Assembly: GCF_002101555.1 (NCBI RefSeq)
Contig: NZ_LQOL01000040.1
Location: 1 to 56,973, forward strand
Length of the DNA: 56,973 nucleotides
DNA from: Mycolicibacterium canariasense
Lineage (GTDB): Bacteria > Actinomycetota > Actinomycetes > Mycobacteriales > Mycobacteriaceae
Direction of reading: 5' to 3'
This document shows, piece by piece, positions 25,817 through 34,556 of this stretch (position 1 is the first letter of the stretch; each line of letters opens with the position of its first letter). The notes beneath the pieces are model-generated. The model worked only from the letters and a program-made list of their open reading frames with translations. It was not told where the DNA came from and ran no database searches. The position numbers and the translations under genes were made by a program.

Positions 25817-27598
25817 GTGCTGCGCAGCCACGCCGCCGGTTCGTTGCGGTCCACCGACGCCGGTCAGACGGTGACCCTGGCGGGTTGGGTGGCGCGCCGG
25901 CGCGACCACGGCGGCGTCATCTTCATCGACCTGCGCGACGCTTCCGGCGTCTCGCAGGTGGTGTTCCGGGATGCGGCCGTGCTGGAGCAGGCGCACCGGC
26001 TGCGTGCGGAATTCTGCGTCGCCGTCACCGGCGTCGTCGAGATCCGGCCGGAGGGCAACGCCAACTCCGAGATCGCCACCGGTGACATCGAGGTCAACGC
26101 CACCACGCTGACGGTGCTGGGGGAGAGCGCCCCGCTGCCGTTCCAGCTCGACGAGACCGCCGGTGAAGAAGCCCGGTTGAAATACCGCTACCTGGATCTG
26201 CGCCGCGAGGGCCCCGGTAACGCAATCCGGCTGCGCTCCAAGATCAATGCCGCGGCGCGCGGGGTGCTGGCCGAGCACGATTTCGTCGAGATCGAGACGC
26301 CGACGCTGACCCGGTCCACCCCGGAGGGCGCCCGTGACTTCCTGGTCCCGGCCCGGCTGCAGCCCGGTTCGTTCTACGCGCTGCCGCAGAGCCCGCAGCT
26401 GTTCAAGCAGCTGCTGATGGTCGCCGGGATGGAGCGGTACTACCAGATCGCCCGGTGCTACCGGGACGAGGATTTCCGGGCTGATCGCCAGCCCGAGTTC
26501 ACCCAGCTGGACATGGAGCTCAGCTTCGTGGAGGCCGACGACGTCATCGCGATCTCCGAGCAGGTGCTCAAGGCGGTCTGGGCGCTGGTCGGCCACGACC
26601 TGCCGTTGCCGCTGCCGCGCATCAGCTACGACGAGGCGATGCGCCGGTTCGGATCCGACAAACCCGATCTGCGCTTCGGCGTCGAGTTGGTCGAGTGCAC
26701 GGGCTACTTCTCCGACACCCCGTTCCGGGTGTTCCAGGCACCGTACGTCGGTGCTGTGGTGATGCCGGGCGGCGCGTCGCAGCCGCGCCGCACGCTGGAC
26801 GGCTGGCAGGAGTTCGCCAAGCAGCGCGGCCACAAGGGCCTGGCCTATGTGCTGGTCGGCGAGGACGGCACGCTGAGCGGTCCGGTCGCCAAGAACCTCA
26901 CCGACGCCGAGCGCGACGGGCTGGCCGCGCACGTCGGCGCGCAGCCGGGTGACTGTGTCTTCTTCGCCGCGGGCACCCCCAAGGCGGGACGGGCCCTGCT
27001 CGGTGCCACCCGGATCGAGATCGCCAAACGGTTGAACCTGATCGACCCGGCGGCGTGGGCGTTCACCTGGGTGGTGGACTGGCCGCTGTTCGAACCGGCC
27101 GACGATGCGACCGCCTCGGGTGACGTGGCGGTCGGCTCGGGGGCCTGGACGGCGGTGCACCACGCGTTCACCGCGCCGCAGCCGCAGTCGGTGGACACCT
27201 TCGACACCGATCCTGCAACCGCGTTGGCCGACGCCTACGACATCGTGTGCAACGGCAACGAGATCGGCGGCGGGTCGATCCGTATCCACCGCCGCGATGT
27301 CCAGGAACGGGTGTTCGCGATGATGGGCATCGACCACGCCGAGGCTCAGGACAAGTTCGGATTCTTGTTGGACGCCTTCACTTTCGGCGCCCCGCCGCAC
27401 GGTGGTATCGCCTTCGGCTGGGACCGCATCACCGCGCTGTTGGCTGGGGTGGACTCCATCCGCGAGGTCATCGCGTTCCCCAAGTCCGGTGGCGGCGTGG
27501 ACCCGCTGACCGACGCGCCCGCGCCGATCACCGCGGCCCAGCGCAAGGAGTCGGGAATAGATGCCAAGCCCAAGGTCGCTGACAGCAAGCATGACTGA
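25817..27598 (+). CDS. aspS: Aspartate--tRNA(Asp/Asn) ligase
   Basis: The 593-residue product is a class II bacterial AspRS with an N-terminal OB anticodon domain ([21 protein letters not shown], about 15-35), motif 2 [21 protein letters not shown] near 213, a GAD insertion domain at about 290-420 (with [10 protein letters not shown]), and motif 3 [10 protein letters not shown] near 532. Mycobacterial AspRS is non-discriminating and also feeds tRNA-Asn to the GatCAB amidotransferase. GTG 25817 has a clear Shine-Dalgarno site. The 3' end overlaps the next gene by 8 nt. Confidence 0.97.
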   Translation: MLRSHAAGSLRSTDAGQTVTLAGWVARRRDHGGVIFIDLRDASGVSQVVFRDAAVLEQAHRLRAEFCVAVTGVVEIRPEGNANSEIATGDIEVNATTLTVLGESAPLPFQLDETAGEEARLKYRYLDLRREGPGNAIRLRSKINAAARGVLAEHDFVEIETPTLTRSTPEGARDFLVPARLQPGSFYALPQSPQLFKQLLMVAGMERYYQIARCYRDEDFRADRQPEFTQLDMELSFVEADDVIAISEQVLKAVWALVGHDLPLPLPRISYDEAMRRFGSDKPDLRFGVELVECTGYFSDTPFRVFQAPYVGAVVMPGGASQPRRTLDGWQEFAKQRGHKGLAYVLVGEDGTLSGPVAKNLTDAERDGLAAHVGAQPGDCVFFAAGTPKAGRALLGATRIEIAKRLNLIDPAAWAFTWVVDWPLFEPADDATASGDVAVGSGAWTAVHHAFTAPQPQSVDTFDTDPATALADAYDIVCNGNEIGGGSIRIHRRDVQERVFAMMGIDHAEAQDKFGFLLDAFTFGAPPHGGIAFGWDRITALLAGVDSIREVIAFPKSGGGVDPLTDAPAPITAAQRKESGIDAKPKVADSKHD

Positions 27599-28037
27599 TA
27601 TCGACAAGGACAAGCTGCTCGCCGACACCGCGGCCCTCGACGAATTCAACCGCAATGTGGTCGAGGAATTCCGGGCCAACGGCGGCAAGGTCGCGGCCTT
27701 CGAGGGCGGCACGCTGTTGTTGCTGCACACCACGGGGGCGAAATCCGGTCAGCCGCGGCTCTCGCCGCTGGCGTCGTTGGAGGTCGACGGCAAGATCCTG
27801 ATCGTCGGCTCGTACGCCGGTGCGCCCAAGGACCCGGCGTGGGTGCACAACCTGCGTGCCCACCCGCAGGCCCGCATCGAGATCGGCACCGACGCGTACG
27901 ACGTCACCGCGCGCGAGCTGTCGGCCGACGAGCGGGCCGCCGCCTATCCCAAGATCGTCGAACTGGCCCCGGTGTTCGCGGAGTACCAGACCAAGACCGA
28001 TCGCGCCATCCCACTGTTCGAGCTGCAGCGCGATTGA
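27591..28037 (+). CDS. F420-type nitroreductase/deazaflavin-dependent oxidoreductase (Ddn family)
   Basis: The product has 148 residues with the split beta-barrel pattern of the Ddn/DUF385 family. [22 protein letters not shown] spans the cofactor-phosphate contact, and [16 protein letters not shown] follows. These enzymes use reduced F420 to reduce quinones, furans or nitro compounds and often sit at the membrane. ATG 27591 overlaps the aspS stop by 8 nt, so it is coupled to aspS; the upstream in-frame ATG 27561 lies deeper in aspS and is less likely. The substrate is unknown. Confidence 0.85.
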   Translation: MTDIDKDKLLADTAALDEFNRNVVEEFRANGGKVAAFEGGTLLLLHTTGAKSGQPRLSPLASLEVDGKILIVGSYAGAPKDPAWVHNLRAHPQARIEIGTDAYDVTARELSADERAAAYPKIVELAPVFAEYQTKTDRAIPLFELQRD

Positions 28038-28074
28038 TCACTTACTCTGGCAAAAACAAGCCAGGGGGCGAATC

Positions 28075-29439
28075 GTGCCAGATCGTGCCGTTACCGGCCC
28101 AAAGCGTACGCACAGCGACAACACCATCGCCTACATCGACCAAGCGTCCTACACGGCGCTGCGGGCACTGGGCCGCGGGCCGGTCATCCAATTCACCTGG
28201 ATCTACGACCGAGGCGTCGACCTGGACGGCCTGCGCCGGCTGAGCCGCAACCTGGGCCGCACCATGCTGGGCCGCCGCCTGGAACGTTCACCGCTGCCGT
28301 TCGGCAGGCACCGCTGGGTGGCCGGCCCCGGTCCGGCGGACATCGAGGTGATGGCCGCCGCGTGCCCCCGCGACGAAGTGTGGCAGTGGGTGACCGCGCG
28401 GTCGGCGGTGCCGGTCGACCCCGAGCGTGGCCCGGTGTGGCACCTGGCGGTGCAGCCCCTGGTGGGAGGCGGCGACGCGGTGTCACTCGTGGTGTCGCAC
28501 ACCGTCTCCGACGCGGGCGGCATCATCGGGTCGATCGCCGACGCGGTGGACGGCAGCGGGCACGCTCTGGTGTACCCGCCGCCGCGGGCACGCAGCCTGG
28601 CCACCGCGTTGCGCCAGGACCTCGGTGCGACAGCGCGGACCCTGCGGCACGTACCGTCGGCCGTGCTCGGTGCCGCACGCATCGCCCGCGAGCAGAAGGA
28701 CGAGTCGGCCGACTCCGCGAAGACGGTGTCGCCAGTGCGGGCCGCCGACGAGATCGCCTCGGTGCCGACGTTGGCGGTCCGGGTGGATCTCACCGAGTTC
28801 GACCGGGTGGCGTCGGCGCTCGGCGGCACCCGCAATGTGCTGTTCGCGGCGGTGGTCGCACGGCTGGGACACCGGATGGGACGCGTCGATGCCGGCGGCC
28901 GGGCGATGTTGTCGTTCCCGGTCAGTGAGCGGGCGGCGGGGGAGACCACCGGCAACGCGCTCAACACGATCACCGTGCTGGTCGACCCGGAGGCGGTGCT
29001 CGGCGACCTCGGCGGGTTGCGCCGCGACCTGAAACAGGCCCTGGTCGACATGGCCGACACCCGAGACGCGACGCTGGCGCCACTGCCGTTGACACCGTTC
29101 GTCCCGCGGATCTTGGTGCGCCGACTGGAGAAGGTGGTGCTCAAGGTGGGGCAACCCATCGGATGCTCGAACATCGGTGAGTTGCCGCCCGCGGTCAACC
29201 GGCCCGACGGCACCGACGCGGATTACTTCGACGCCCGGATGGCCGAACCGGGTGTCACCGCTGCCGAATTCGCCGGTCGCGGCGGTCACCTGTGGCTGGC
29301 CGTGGCCTTCCTGCGCGACCGGATGTCGCTCAGTGTCGCGTCGTGGCGGGTGACCGGGCCCAATTCGGCCGCGGCACTGGCGGACGCGGTCACCGCGGCG
29401 TTCGCGGATTTCGGGTTGTCCGCGTCCGTCGAGTACTGA
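28075..29439 (+). CDS. Condensation-superfamily acyltransferase-like protein
   Basis: The product has 454 residues. SHTVSDAGG (His142, Asp146) matches the HxxxDG active motif of condensation-fold acyltransferases (PapA, wax ester synthase, NRPS C domains), with Ala inserted before the Gly. GCSNIGELPP fits the conserved SN-x-G segment of that fold. The N-terminal part (NTIAYIDQASYTALR) resembles the wax ester synthase opening. The start is GTG 28075 with AGGGGG 7 nt before it; the open frame further upstream lies in the preceding gene. It could transfer acyl groups to a lipid or act as a non-catalytic relative. Confidence 0.75.
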   Translation: MPDRAVTGPKRTHSDNTIAYIDQASYTALRALGRGPVIQFTWIYDRGVDLDGLRRLSRNLGRTMLGRRLERSPLPFGRHRWVAGPGPADIEVMAAACPRDEVWQWVTARSAVPVDPERGPVWHLAVQPLVGGGDAVSLVVSHTVSDAGGIIGSIADAVDGSGHALVYPPPRARSLATALRQDLGATARTLRHVPSAVLGAARIAREQKDESADSAKTVSPVRAADEIASVPTLAVRVDLTEFDRVASALGGTRNVLFAAVVARLGHRMGRVDAGGRAMLSFPVSERAAGETTGNALNTITVLVDPEAVLGDLGGLRRDLKQALVDMADTRDATLAPLPLTPFVPRILVRRLEKVVLKVGQPIGCSNIGELPPAVNRPDGTDADYFDARMAEPGVTAAEFAGRGGHLWLAVAFLRDRMSLSVASWRVTGPNSAAALADAVTAAFADFGLSASVEY

Positions 29440-29461
29440 CCGCACCCGCGGTCACCGGCGC

Positions 29462-30646
29462 CTACAACCGCTCGATGATGGTGGCGTTGGCCATGCCGCC
29501 GCCCTCACACATCGTCTGCAGGCCGTAGCGGCCGCCGCGCTGTTCGAGCGCGTGCACCAGCGTGGTCATGATGCGGGCCCCGCTGGCGCCCAGCGGGTGG
29601 CCGATGGCGATGGCGCCGCCGTTGACGTTCACCTTCTTCAGGTCGGCTCCCGTCTCGGCGGCCCAGCTCAGCACTACCGGCGCGAACGCCTCGTTCACCT
29701 CGAACAGGTCGATGTCGGCCAGTGTCAAACCGGCACGGGCCAAGACCTTCTCGGTTGCCGGGATGACACCGGTCAGCATGTACAGCGGGTCCGAGCCGAC
29801 GACGGTGGTGGTGTGGATCCGGGCCAGCGGACGCAACCCCAGCCGGGCGGCCGTCGCGCCGCTGGTGATCATCACCGCCGCGCTGCCGTCGGACAGCGGC
29901 GACGAGTTGCCCGCGGTGATCTCCCAGTTGATCTGCGGGAACCGGGCCGCGTAGGCCTCGTTGTAGAACGCCGGCCGCAGCCCGGCCAGCGTCTCGACGG
30001 TGGTTCCCGGCCGGATGATCTCGTCGGTGCTCAGGCCGGCGATGGGCGCCAGCTCACCGTCGAACAGCCCGGCCTTGGTGGCCGCGGCCGCCTTCTCGTG
30101 GCTGCCCGCGGAGAACTCGTCCAGCTGGGCGCGGGACAGCTTCCACTTGGCGGCGATCAGCTCGGCGCTGATGCCCTGGGGTACCAGGCCTTCCGGGTAG
30201 CGGGCGGCCATGTCGCGGCCGAACGGATCGCTGCCGGGCAGCACCGAGGTGCCCATCGGTACCCGTGACATGGATTCCACGCCCGCGGCGATGACGATGT
30301 CGTAGGCGCCGGCCAGCACGCCCTGGGCGGCGAAGCTGACGGCCTGCTGGCTGCTGCCGCACTGACGGTCCACCGTGGTGCCCGGCACGGTCTCGGGGAA
30401 GCCCGCGCCGAGCAGCGCGTTGCGGGCGATGTTCACGGCCTGGTCACCGACCTGGGTGACGGCGCCGGCGATCACGTCGTCGACGAGGGCGGGATCGACG
30501 CCGGTGCGCGCGGTCAGTTCCCGCAGGCTGTGTGCCAACAGGTCGGCGGGCAGGACGTCGTGCAACGCACCGTTGGCCTTGCCCTTGCCGATCGGGGTGC
30601 GTACCGCACCGACGATGACCGCGTCACGACCTGAGTATCCGGACAT
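29462..30646 (-). CDS. Acetyl-CoA acetyltransferase (thiolase)
   Basis: The product has 394 residues, the usual thiolase length. Active residues are visible: nucleophile Cys96 in DRQCGSSQQA, the NEAFA loop in DLFEVNEAFAPVV, AIGHPLGASGAR with the general-base His, and TMCEGGGMAN with the second Cys. It either cleaves 3-ketoacyl-CoA in beta-oxidation or condenses two acetyl-CoA; the sequence does not decide. ATG 30646 has AGGAG upstream on the reverse strand at ~7 nt. It is divergent from an HxlR regulator and shares its operator region, so it is probably repressed by it. Confidence 0.9.
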   Translation of the reverse strand: MSGYSGRDAVIVGAVRTPIGKGKANGALHDVLPADLLAHSLRELTARTGVDPALVDDVIAGAVTQVGDQAVNIARNALLGAGFPETVPGTTVDRQCGSSQQAVSFAAQGVLAGAYDIVIAAGVESMSRVPMGTSVLPGSDPFGRDMAARYPEGLVPQGISAELIAAKWKLSRAQLDEFSAGSHEKAAAATKAGLFDGELAPIAGLSTDEIIRPGTTVETLAGLRPAFYNEAYAARFPQINWEITAGNSSPLSDGSAAVMITSGATAARLGLRPLARIHTTTVVGSDPLYMLTGVIPATEKVLARAGLTLADIDLFEVNEAFAPVVLSWAAETGADLKKVNVNGGAIAIGHPLGASGARIMTTLVHALEQRGGRYGLQTMCEGGGMANATIIERL

Positions 30647-30674
30647 GTGTGCTCTCCTCTGAGCCGGGCAATCT

Positions 30675-30704
30675 CATCTGAGTATTGCTATCTATACTCA
30701 GATG
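30675..30704. promoter_or_regulatory. Palindromic operator between thiolase and HxlR genes
   Basis: CATCTGAGTAT-N8-ATACTCAGATG is a perfect 11-bp inverted repeat (30675-30685 and 30694-30704). It covers the -10 boxes of both genes: TATACT (30693-30698, forward) for the regulator and AATACT (30686-30681, reverse) for the thiolase. This is a textbook place for repression of both by one factor, most simply the HxlR protein. Confidence 0.85.
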
Positions 30705-30710
30705 TAACAC

Positions 30711-30734
30711 CTGGGTATATCCACATCAACCCAG
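30711..30734. promoter_or_regulatory. Second operator-like half-sites CTGGGT/ACCCAG
   Basis: CTGGGTAT (30711-30718) repeats the half-site CTGAGTAT of the main operator with one change, and ACCCAG (30729-30734) pairs with it (spacer 12). It lies in the mRNA leader of the regulator gene, so it may be a lower-affinity second site. Confidence 0.5.
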
Positions 30735-30744
30735 AGGTAGAGTG

Positions 30745-31221
30745 ATGTGTATGACAGTTCTGCAAGGAGTGCTCGCGGACCGCGATGCCTGGTCGGCCGT
30801 CGGGCATTGCCCGATCGAGAAGGCCATGGGGCTGGTCGGCACCAAATCGGCCATGCTCATCATGCGCGAGGCGTTCTACGGGACCACCCGGTTCGACGAT
30901 TTCGCCCGCCGCGTCGGGATCACCAAGGCGGCCGCTTCCACGCGGCTGTCCGAACTGGTGGAGGCCGGGCTGCTGACCAAGCGGCCCTACCAGGAACCCG
31001 GGCAGCGCAGCCGCGACGAGTACGTGCTGACAGAGGCCGGCGCCGACCTGATGCCCGTCGTGTGGGCGATGTTCGAATGGGGCCGCAAACATGTCAAGGA
31101 CAGCGCCCTGCGGCTCACCCACCTGGACTGCGGCGCGGAGGTGGCCGTCGAGCTGCGGTGCGCCGAGGGGCACCGGGTGCCGGCCGAGGAACTGGGCATC
31201 CGGATGAAGCCGCGGCGCTGA
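30745..31221 (+). CDS. HxlR-family transcriptional regulator
   Basis: The product has 158 residues with a winged helix at about 20-100. It opens with CPIEKAMGLVGTKSAMLIMRE, where Cys25 sits at the usual HxlR position (CPIE). It continues GTTRFDDFARRVGITKAAASTRLSELVEAGLL (helix-turn-helix) and the wing EYVLTEAGADL. The C-terminal ~45 residues carry two more cysteines (LDCGAEV and LRCAEGH), likely a small metal site. AGAGG at 7 nt favours ATG 30745 over ATG 30751. It should bind the palindrome in the shared promoter with the thiolase gene and control both; the signal is unknown. Confidence 0.87.
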   Translation: MCMTVLQGVLADRDAWSAVGHCPIEKAMGLVGTKSAMLIMREAFYGTTRFDDFARRVGITKAAASTRLSELVEAGLLTKRPYQEPGQRSRDEYVLTEAGADLMPVVWAMFEWGRKHVKDSALRLTHLDCGAEVAVELRCAEGHRVPAEELGIRMKPRR

Positions 31222-31262
31222 CAGCGCTGCGATGTGACCGACGGTGTGATGGGATTCCCGTC

Positions 31263-34200
31263 ATGGGAATCAAGGTGGCGCTGGAGCACCGCACCAGCTA
31301 CACGTTCGACCGGCTGGTGGAGGTGTACCCGCACGTGGTGCGGCTGCGCCCGGCGCCGCATTCCCGCACCCCGATCGATGCCTACTCGCTGCAGGTGGAG
31401 CCGGCCGACCATTTCATCAACTGGCAGCAGGATGCGTTCGGAAACTACCTGGCCCGGTTGGTGTTTCCGAACCGGGCCAGCAGCCTGACCATCACGGTCG
31501 GCCTGATCGCCGATCTCAAGGTGATCAACCCCTTCGACTTCTTCATCGAGGACTGGGCCGAGACGGTTCCGTTCGCCTATCCGGCGGCGCTGGCCGAGGA
31601 TCTCAAGCCCTACCTGCGACCCGTCGAGGGATCCGACGAGCTGACCGCGGCGTGGGTGAAAAACTTCACGGTCCCTGCCAAGACGAGGACCATCGACTTC
31701 CTGGTGGCGCTCAACCGCGCGGTCAACGCCGACGTCGGCTACAGCGTCCGGATGGAACCCGGCGTGCAGGCGCCGGATTTCACCCTGCGCACCGCGATCG
31801 GCTCATGCCGGGATTCCGCGTGGCTGCTGGTCGCCATCCTGCGCAAGCTGGGCTACGCCGCGCGGTTCGTGTCCGGCTACCTGGTCCAGCTGACCTCCGA
31901 CGTGGAAGCGCTCGACGGCCCGTCCGGCCCGGCCGCCGACTTCACCGATCTGCACGCCTGGACCGAGGTCTATGTCCCCGGTGCCGGCTGGATCGGGCTG
32001 GACCCCACCTCCGGGTTGTTCGCCGGGGAGGGGCACATCCCGCTGTCGGCCACCCCGCACCCGGAGTCGGCTGCGCCGATCACCGGTGCCACCGGCCCGT
32101 GTGAGACCACCCTGGAATTCACCAACGTGGTGACCCGGGTGCACGAGGACCCCCGGGTCACGCTGCCCTACACACCGGCCGCCTGGTCGGCCATCGTGGA
32201 TCTGGGGGAGAAGGTCGATGCTCGGCTGGCGGCCGGCGACGTGCGGCTGACCGTCGGAGGCGAGCCGACGTTCGTATCCGTCGACAATCAGACCGACCCC
32301 GAATGGACCACCGAGGCCGACAGCCCGCACAAGCGGCAGCGCGCCTCCGCGCTGACCGCCCGGCTGAAGAAGGTGTGGGCCCCGCACGGCCTGGTGCAGC
32401 GCAGCCAGGGTAAGTGGTATCCCGGAGAACCGTTGCCGCGCTGGCAGATCGGACTGTTCTGGCGACCGGACGGCGAGCCGGTGTGGAGCGATCCGACACT
32501 GCTGGCCGACCCGTGGGCCGAAAGCCTGCCGACACCGGTTCCCGACGGATCCGACGCCCGGTTGCTGGCCGCCGTCGCGGCCGGACTGGGGCTGCCCGCG
32601 ACGCAGGTGCGCCCCGCCTACGAGGACGCCCTGAGCCGGCTGGCCGCCGCGGTACGCCGGCCGGCCGGCGACCCGGTGCTGCCCGCAGACGACCTGGCCG
32701 CCGACGACGCGGACCGGCGCGGCGCCCTGCTGGCCCGACTCGACGAGCCCGTCGCCGAGCCCGCCGCCCACGTGCTGCCCCTGCATCGCCGCGAGGACGA
32801 CTCGGGCTGGGCCAGCGCGGACTGGAAACTGCGCCGCGGCCGGATCGTCCTGCTGGAGGGCGATTCACCGGCAGGCCTGCGGCTGCCGCTCAACTCGATC
32901 AGCTGGCAGCCGCCACGCCGCACCTTCGAGGCGGACCCGCTGACCTCCCGTGGCGCGTTGCGGCTCGGTCCCGCCCCGCAGCAGGCGCCGGTCGAGGAGA
33001 CCGAGGACGCCCCCACCACGGCGCTGGTGGCCGAGATCCGCGCCGGCTTCCTCTACGTCTTCCTGCCGCCCACCGACACCCTGGACGATTTCACCGACCT
33101 GGTGGCGCGCATCGAAGCCGCCGCCGCGGAGATCGACACGCCGGTGGTCATCGAGGGGTACGGGCCGCCGCACGACGCCCGGCTGACGGCCATGACCGTG
33201 ACCCCCGACCCCGGGGTCATCGAGGTCAACGTCGCACCGACGGGCACCTTCGCCGAGCAGCTGGCGCAGCTGGAGACGCTGTACGAACAGGCCCGGCTGG
33301 CCCGGCTGTCCACCGAGTCGTTCGACGTGGACGGCACCCACGGCGGCACCGGGGGAGGGAACCACATCACCCTCGGCGGGATCACCCCGGCCGATTCGCC
33401 ACTGCTGCGCCGCCCCGATCTGCTGGTGTCGCTGCTGACCTACTGGCAGCGCCACCCGTCGCTGTCCTATCTGTTCGCCGGCCGGTTCGTCGGCACCACC
33501 TCGCAGGCCCCGCGGGTCGACGAGGGCCGCTCGGAGGCGTTGTACGAGTTGGAGATCGCTTTCGCCGAGATCGCGCGGCTGACCGAGATCGGCGCGTCGA
33601 AACCGTGGGTGACGGACCGCGCCCTGCGGCACCTGCTCACCGACATCACCGGTAACACCCACCGCGCCGAGTTCTGCATCGACAAGCTCTACAGCCCCGA
33701 CAGCCCGCGGGGCCGGCTCGGTCTGTTGGAACTGCGTGGCTTCGAGATGCCGCCGCACCACCAGATGGCGATGGTGCAGTCACTGCTGGTGCGGTCGCTG
33801 GTGGCGTGGTTCTGGGACGAACCGCTGCGCGCGCCGCTGATCCGGCACGGCGAGAACCTGCACGGCCGATACCTGTTGCCGCACTTCCTGATTCAGGACA
33901 TCGCCGATGTGGCCGCCGACCTGCGTGCGCACGGCGTCGACTTCGACACCAGCTGGCTGGATCCGTTCACCGAGTTCCGCTTCCCGCGGATCGGTACCGC
34001 GGTGTTCGACGGGGTGGAACTCGAGCTGCGCGGCGGCATCGAACCGTGGAACGTGCTCGGTGAGGAGTCCACCGCGGGCGGCACCGCGCGCTACGTCGAC
34101 TCCTCGGTGGAACGCGTGCAGGTGCGCCTGATCGGGGCCGACCGGCACCGCTATGTCGTCACCGCCAACGACCACCCGATCCCGTTGCTGGCCACCGACA

Positions 34201-34556
34201 AGGCCGACGTCCAGGTCGGCGGGGTGCGGTACCGGGCCTGGCAACCGCCCAGCGCGCTGCACCCGACCATCACCGTCGACGCCCCGCTGCGTTTCGAGCT
34301 CGTGGACGTGCTGACCGGCACCTCCAAGGGTGGGTGCACCTACCACGTCGCGCACCCGGGCGGGCGGGCCTACGACACCCCACCGGTCAACGCCGTCGAG
34401 GCCGAATCCCGCCGCGGACGTCGGTTCGAAGTGGCGGGATTCACACCGGGTCGGGTGGACCTGTCCGATATCCGGGAGAAGCAGGCCCGGCAGTCCACCG
34501 ATATGGGCGCGCCGGGCATCCTCGACTTGCGCCGGGTGCGTACCGTTCTGCGGTAA
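31263..34556 (+). CDS. Transglutaminase-like/DUF2126 large protein (Rv2566 type)
   Basis: The product has 1097 residues. Residues 4-80 form the beta-rich transglutaminase N-terminal domain (ALEHRTSYTFDRLVEVYPHV). The papain-like transglutaminase core follows, with a complete triad: Cys182 (IGSCRDSAWLL), His231 (DLHAWTEV) and Asp247 (GLDPTSG). From about 332 comes the long DUF2126 region (RLTVGGEPTFVSVDNQTD, later THGGTGGGNHITLGG). No signal peptide is seen, so it acts in the cytosol. The ATG is 41 nt after the HxlR gene. Its TAA shares an A with the next ATG. In the predicted ATP-grasp amidoligase systems it would cut or form amide bonds on a peptide; no activity is established. Confidence 0.9.
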   Translation: MGIKVALEHRTSYTFDRLVEVYPHVVRLRPAPHSRTPIDAYSLQVEPADHFINWQQDAFGNYLARLVFPNRASSLTITVGLIADLKVINPFDFFIEDWAETVPFAYPAALAEDLKPYLRPVEGSDELTAAWVKNFTVPAKTRTIDFLVALNRAVNADVGYSVRMEPGVQAPDFTLRTAIGSCRDSAWLLVAILRKLGYAARFVSGYLVQLTSDVEALDGPSGPAADFTDLHAWTEVYVPGAGWIGLDPTSGLFAGEGHIPLSATPHPESAAPITGATGPCETTLEFTNVVTRVHEDPRVTLPYTPAAWSAIVDLGEKVDARLAAGDVRLTVGGEPTFVSVDNQTDPEWTTEADSPHKRQRASALTARLKKVWAPHGLVQRSQGKWYPGEPLPRWQIGLFWRPDGEPVWSDPTLLADPWAESLPTPVPDGSDARLLAAVAAGLGLPATQVRPAYEDALSRLAAAVRRPAGDPVLPADDLAADDADRRGALLARLDEPVAEPAAHVLPLHRREDDSGWASADWKLRRGRIVLLEGDSPAGLRLPLNSISWQPPRRTFEADPLTSRGALRLGPAPQQAPVEETEDAPTTALVAEIRAGFLYVFLPPTDTLDDFTDLVARIEAAAAEIDTPVVIEGYGPPHDARLTAMTVTPDPGVIEVNVAPTGTFAEQLAQLETLYEQARLARLSTESFDVDGTHGGTGGGNHITLGGITPADSPLLRRPDLLVSLLTYWQRHPSLSYLFAGRFVGTTSQAPRVDEGRSEALYELEIAFAEIARLTEIGASKPWVTDRALRHLLTDITGNTHRAEFCIDKLYSPDSPRGRLGLLELRGFEMPPHHQMAMVQSLLVRSLVAWFWDEPLRAPLIRHGENLHGRYLLPHFLIQDIADVAADLRAHGVDFDTSWLDPFTEFRFPRIGTAVFDGVELELRGGIEPWNVLGEESTAGGTARYVDSSVERVQVRLIGADRHRYVVTANDHPIPLLATDKADVQVGGVRYRAWQPPSALHPTITVDAPLRFELVDVLTGTSKGGCTYHVAHPGGRAYDTPPVNAVEAESRRGRRFEVAGFTPGRVDLSDIREKQARQSTDMGAPGILDLRRVRTVLR

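Noticed and set aside
25802..27733. 643-residue reverse frame opposite aspS
   Set aside because: Shadow of the aspS codon pattern (high GC at third positions); no motif or start signal.
30747..31262. Extension of the large transglutaminase protein upstream through the HxlR gene
   Set aside because: The added residues are shadow of HxlR in another frame; the family start MGIKVALEHRTSY begins at 31263.
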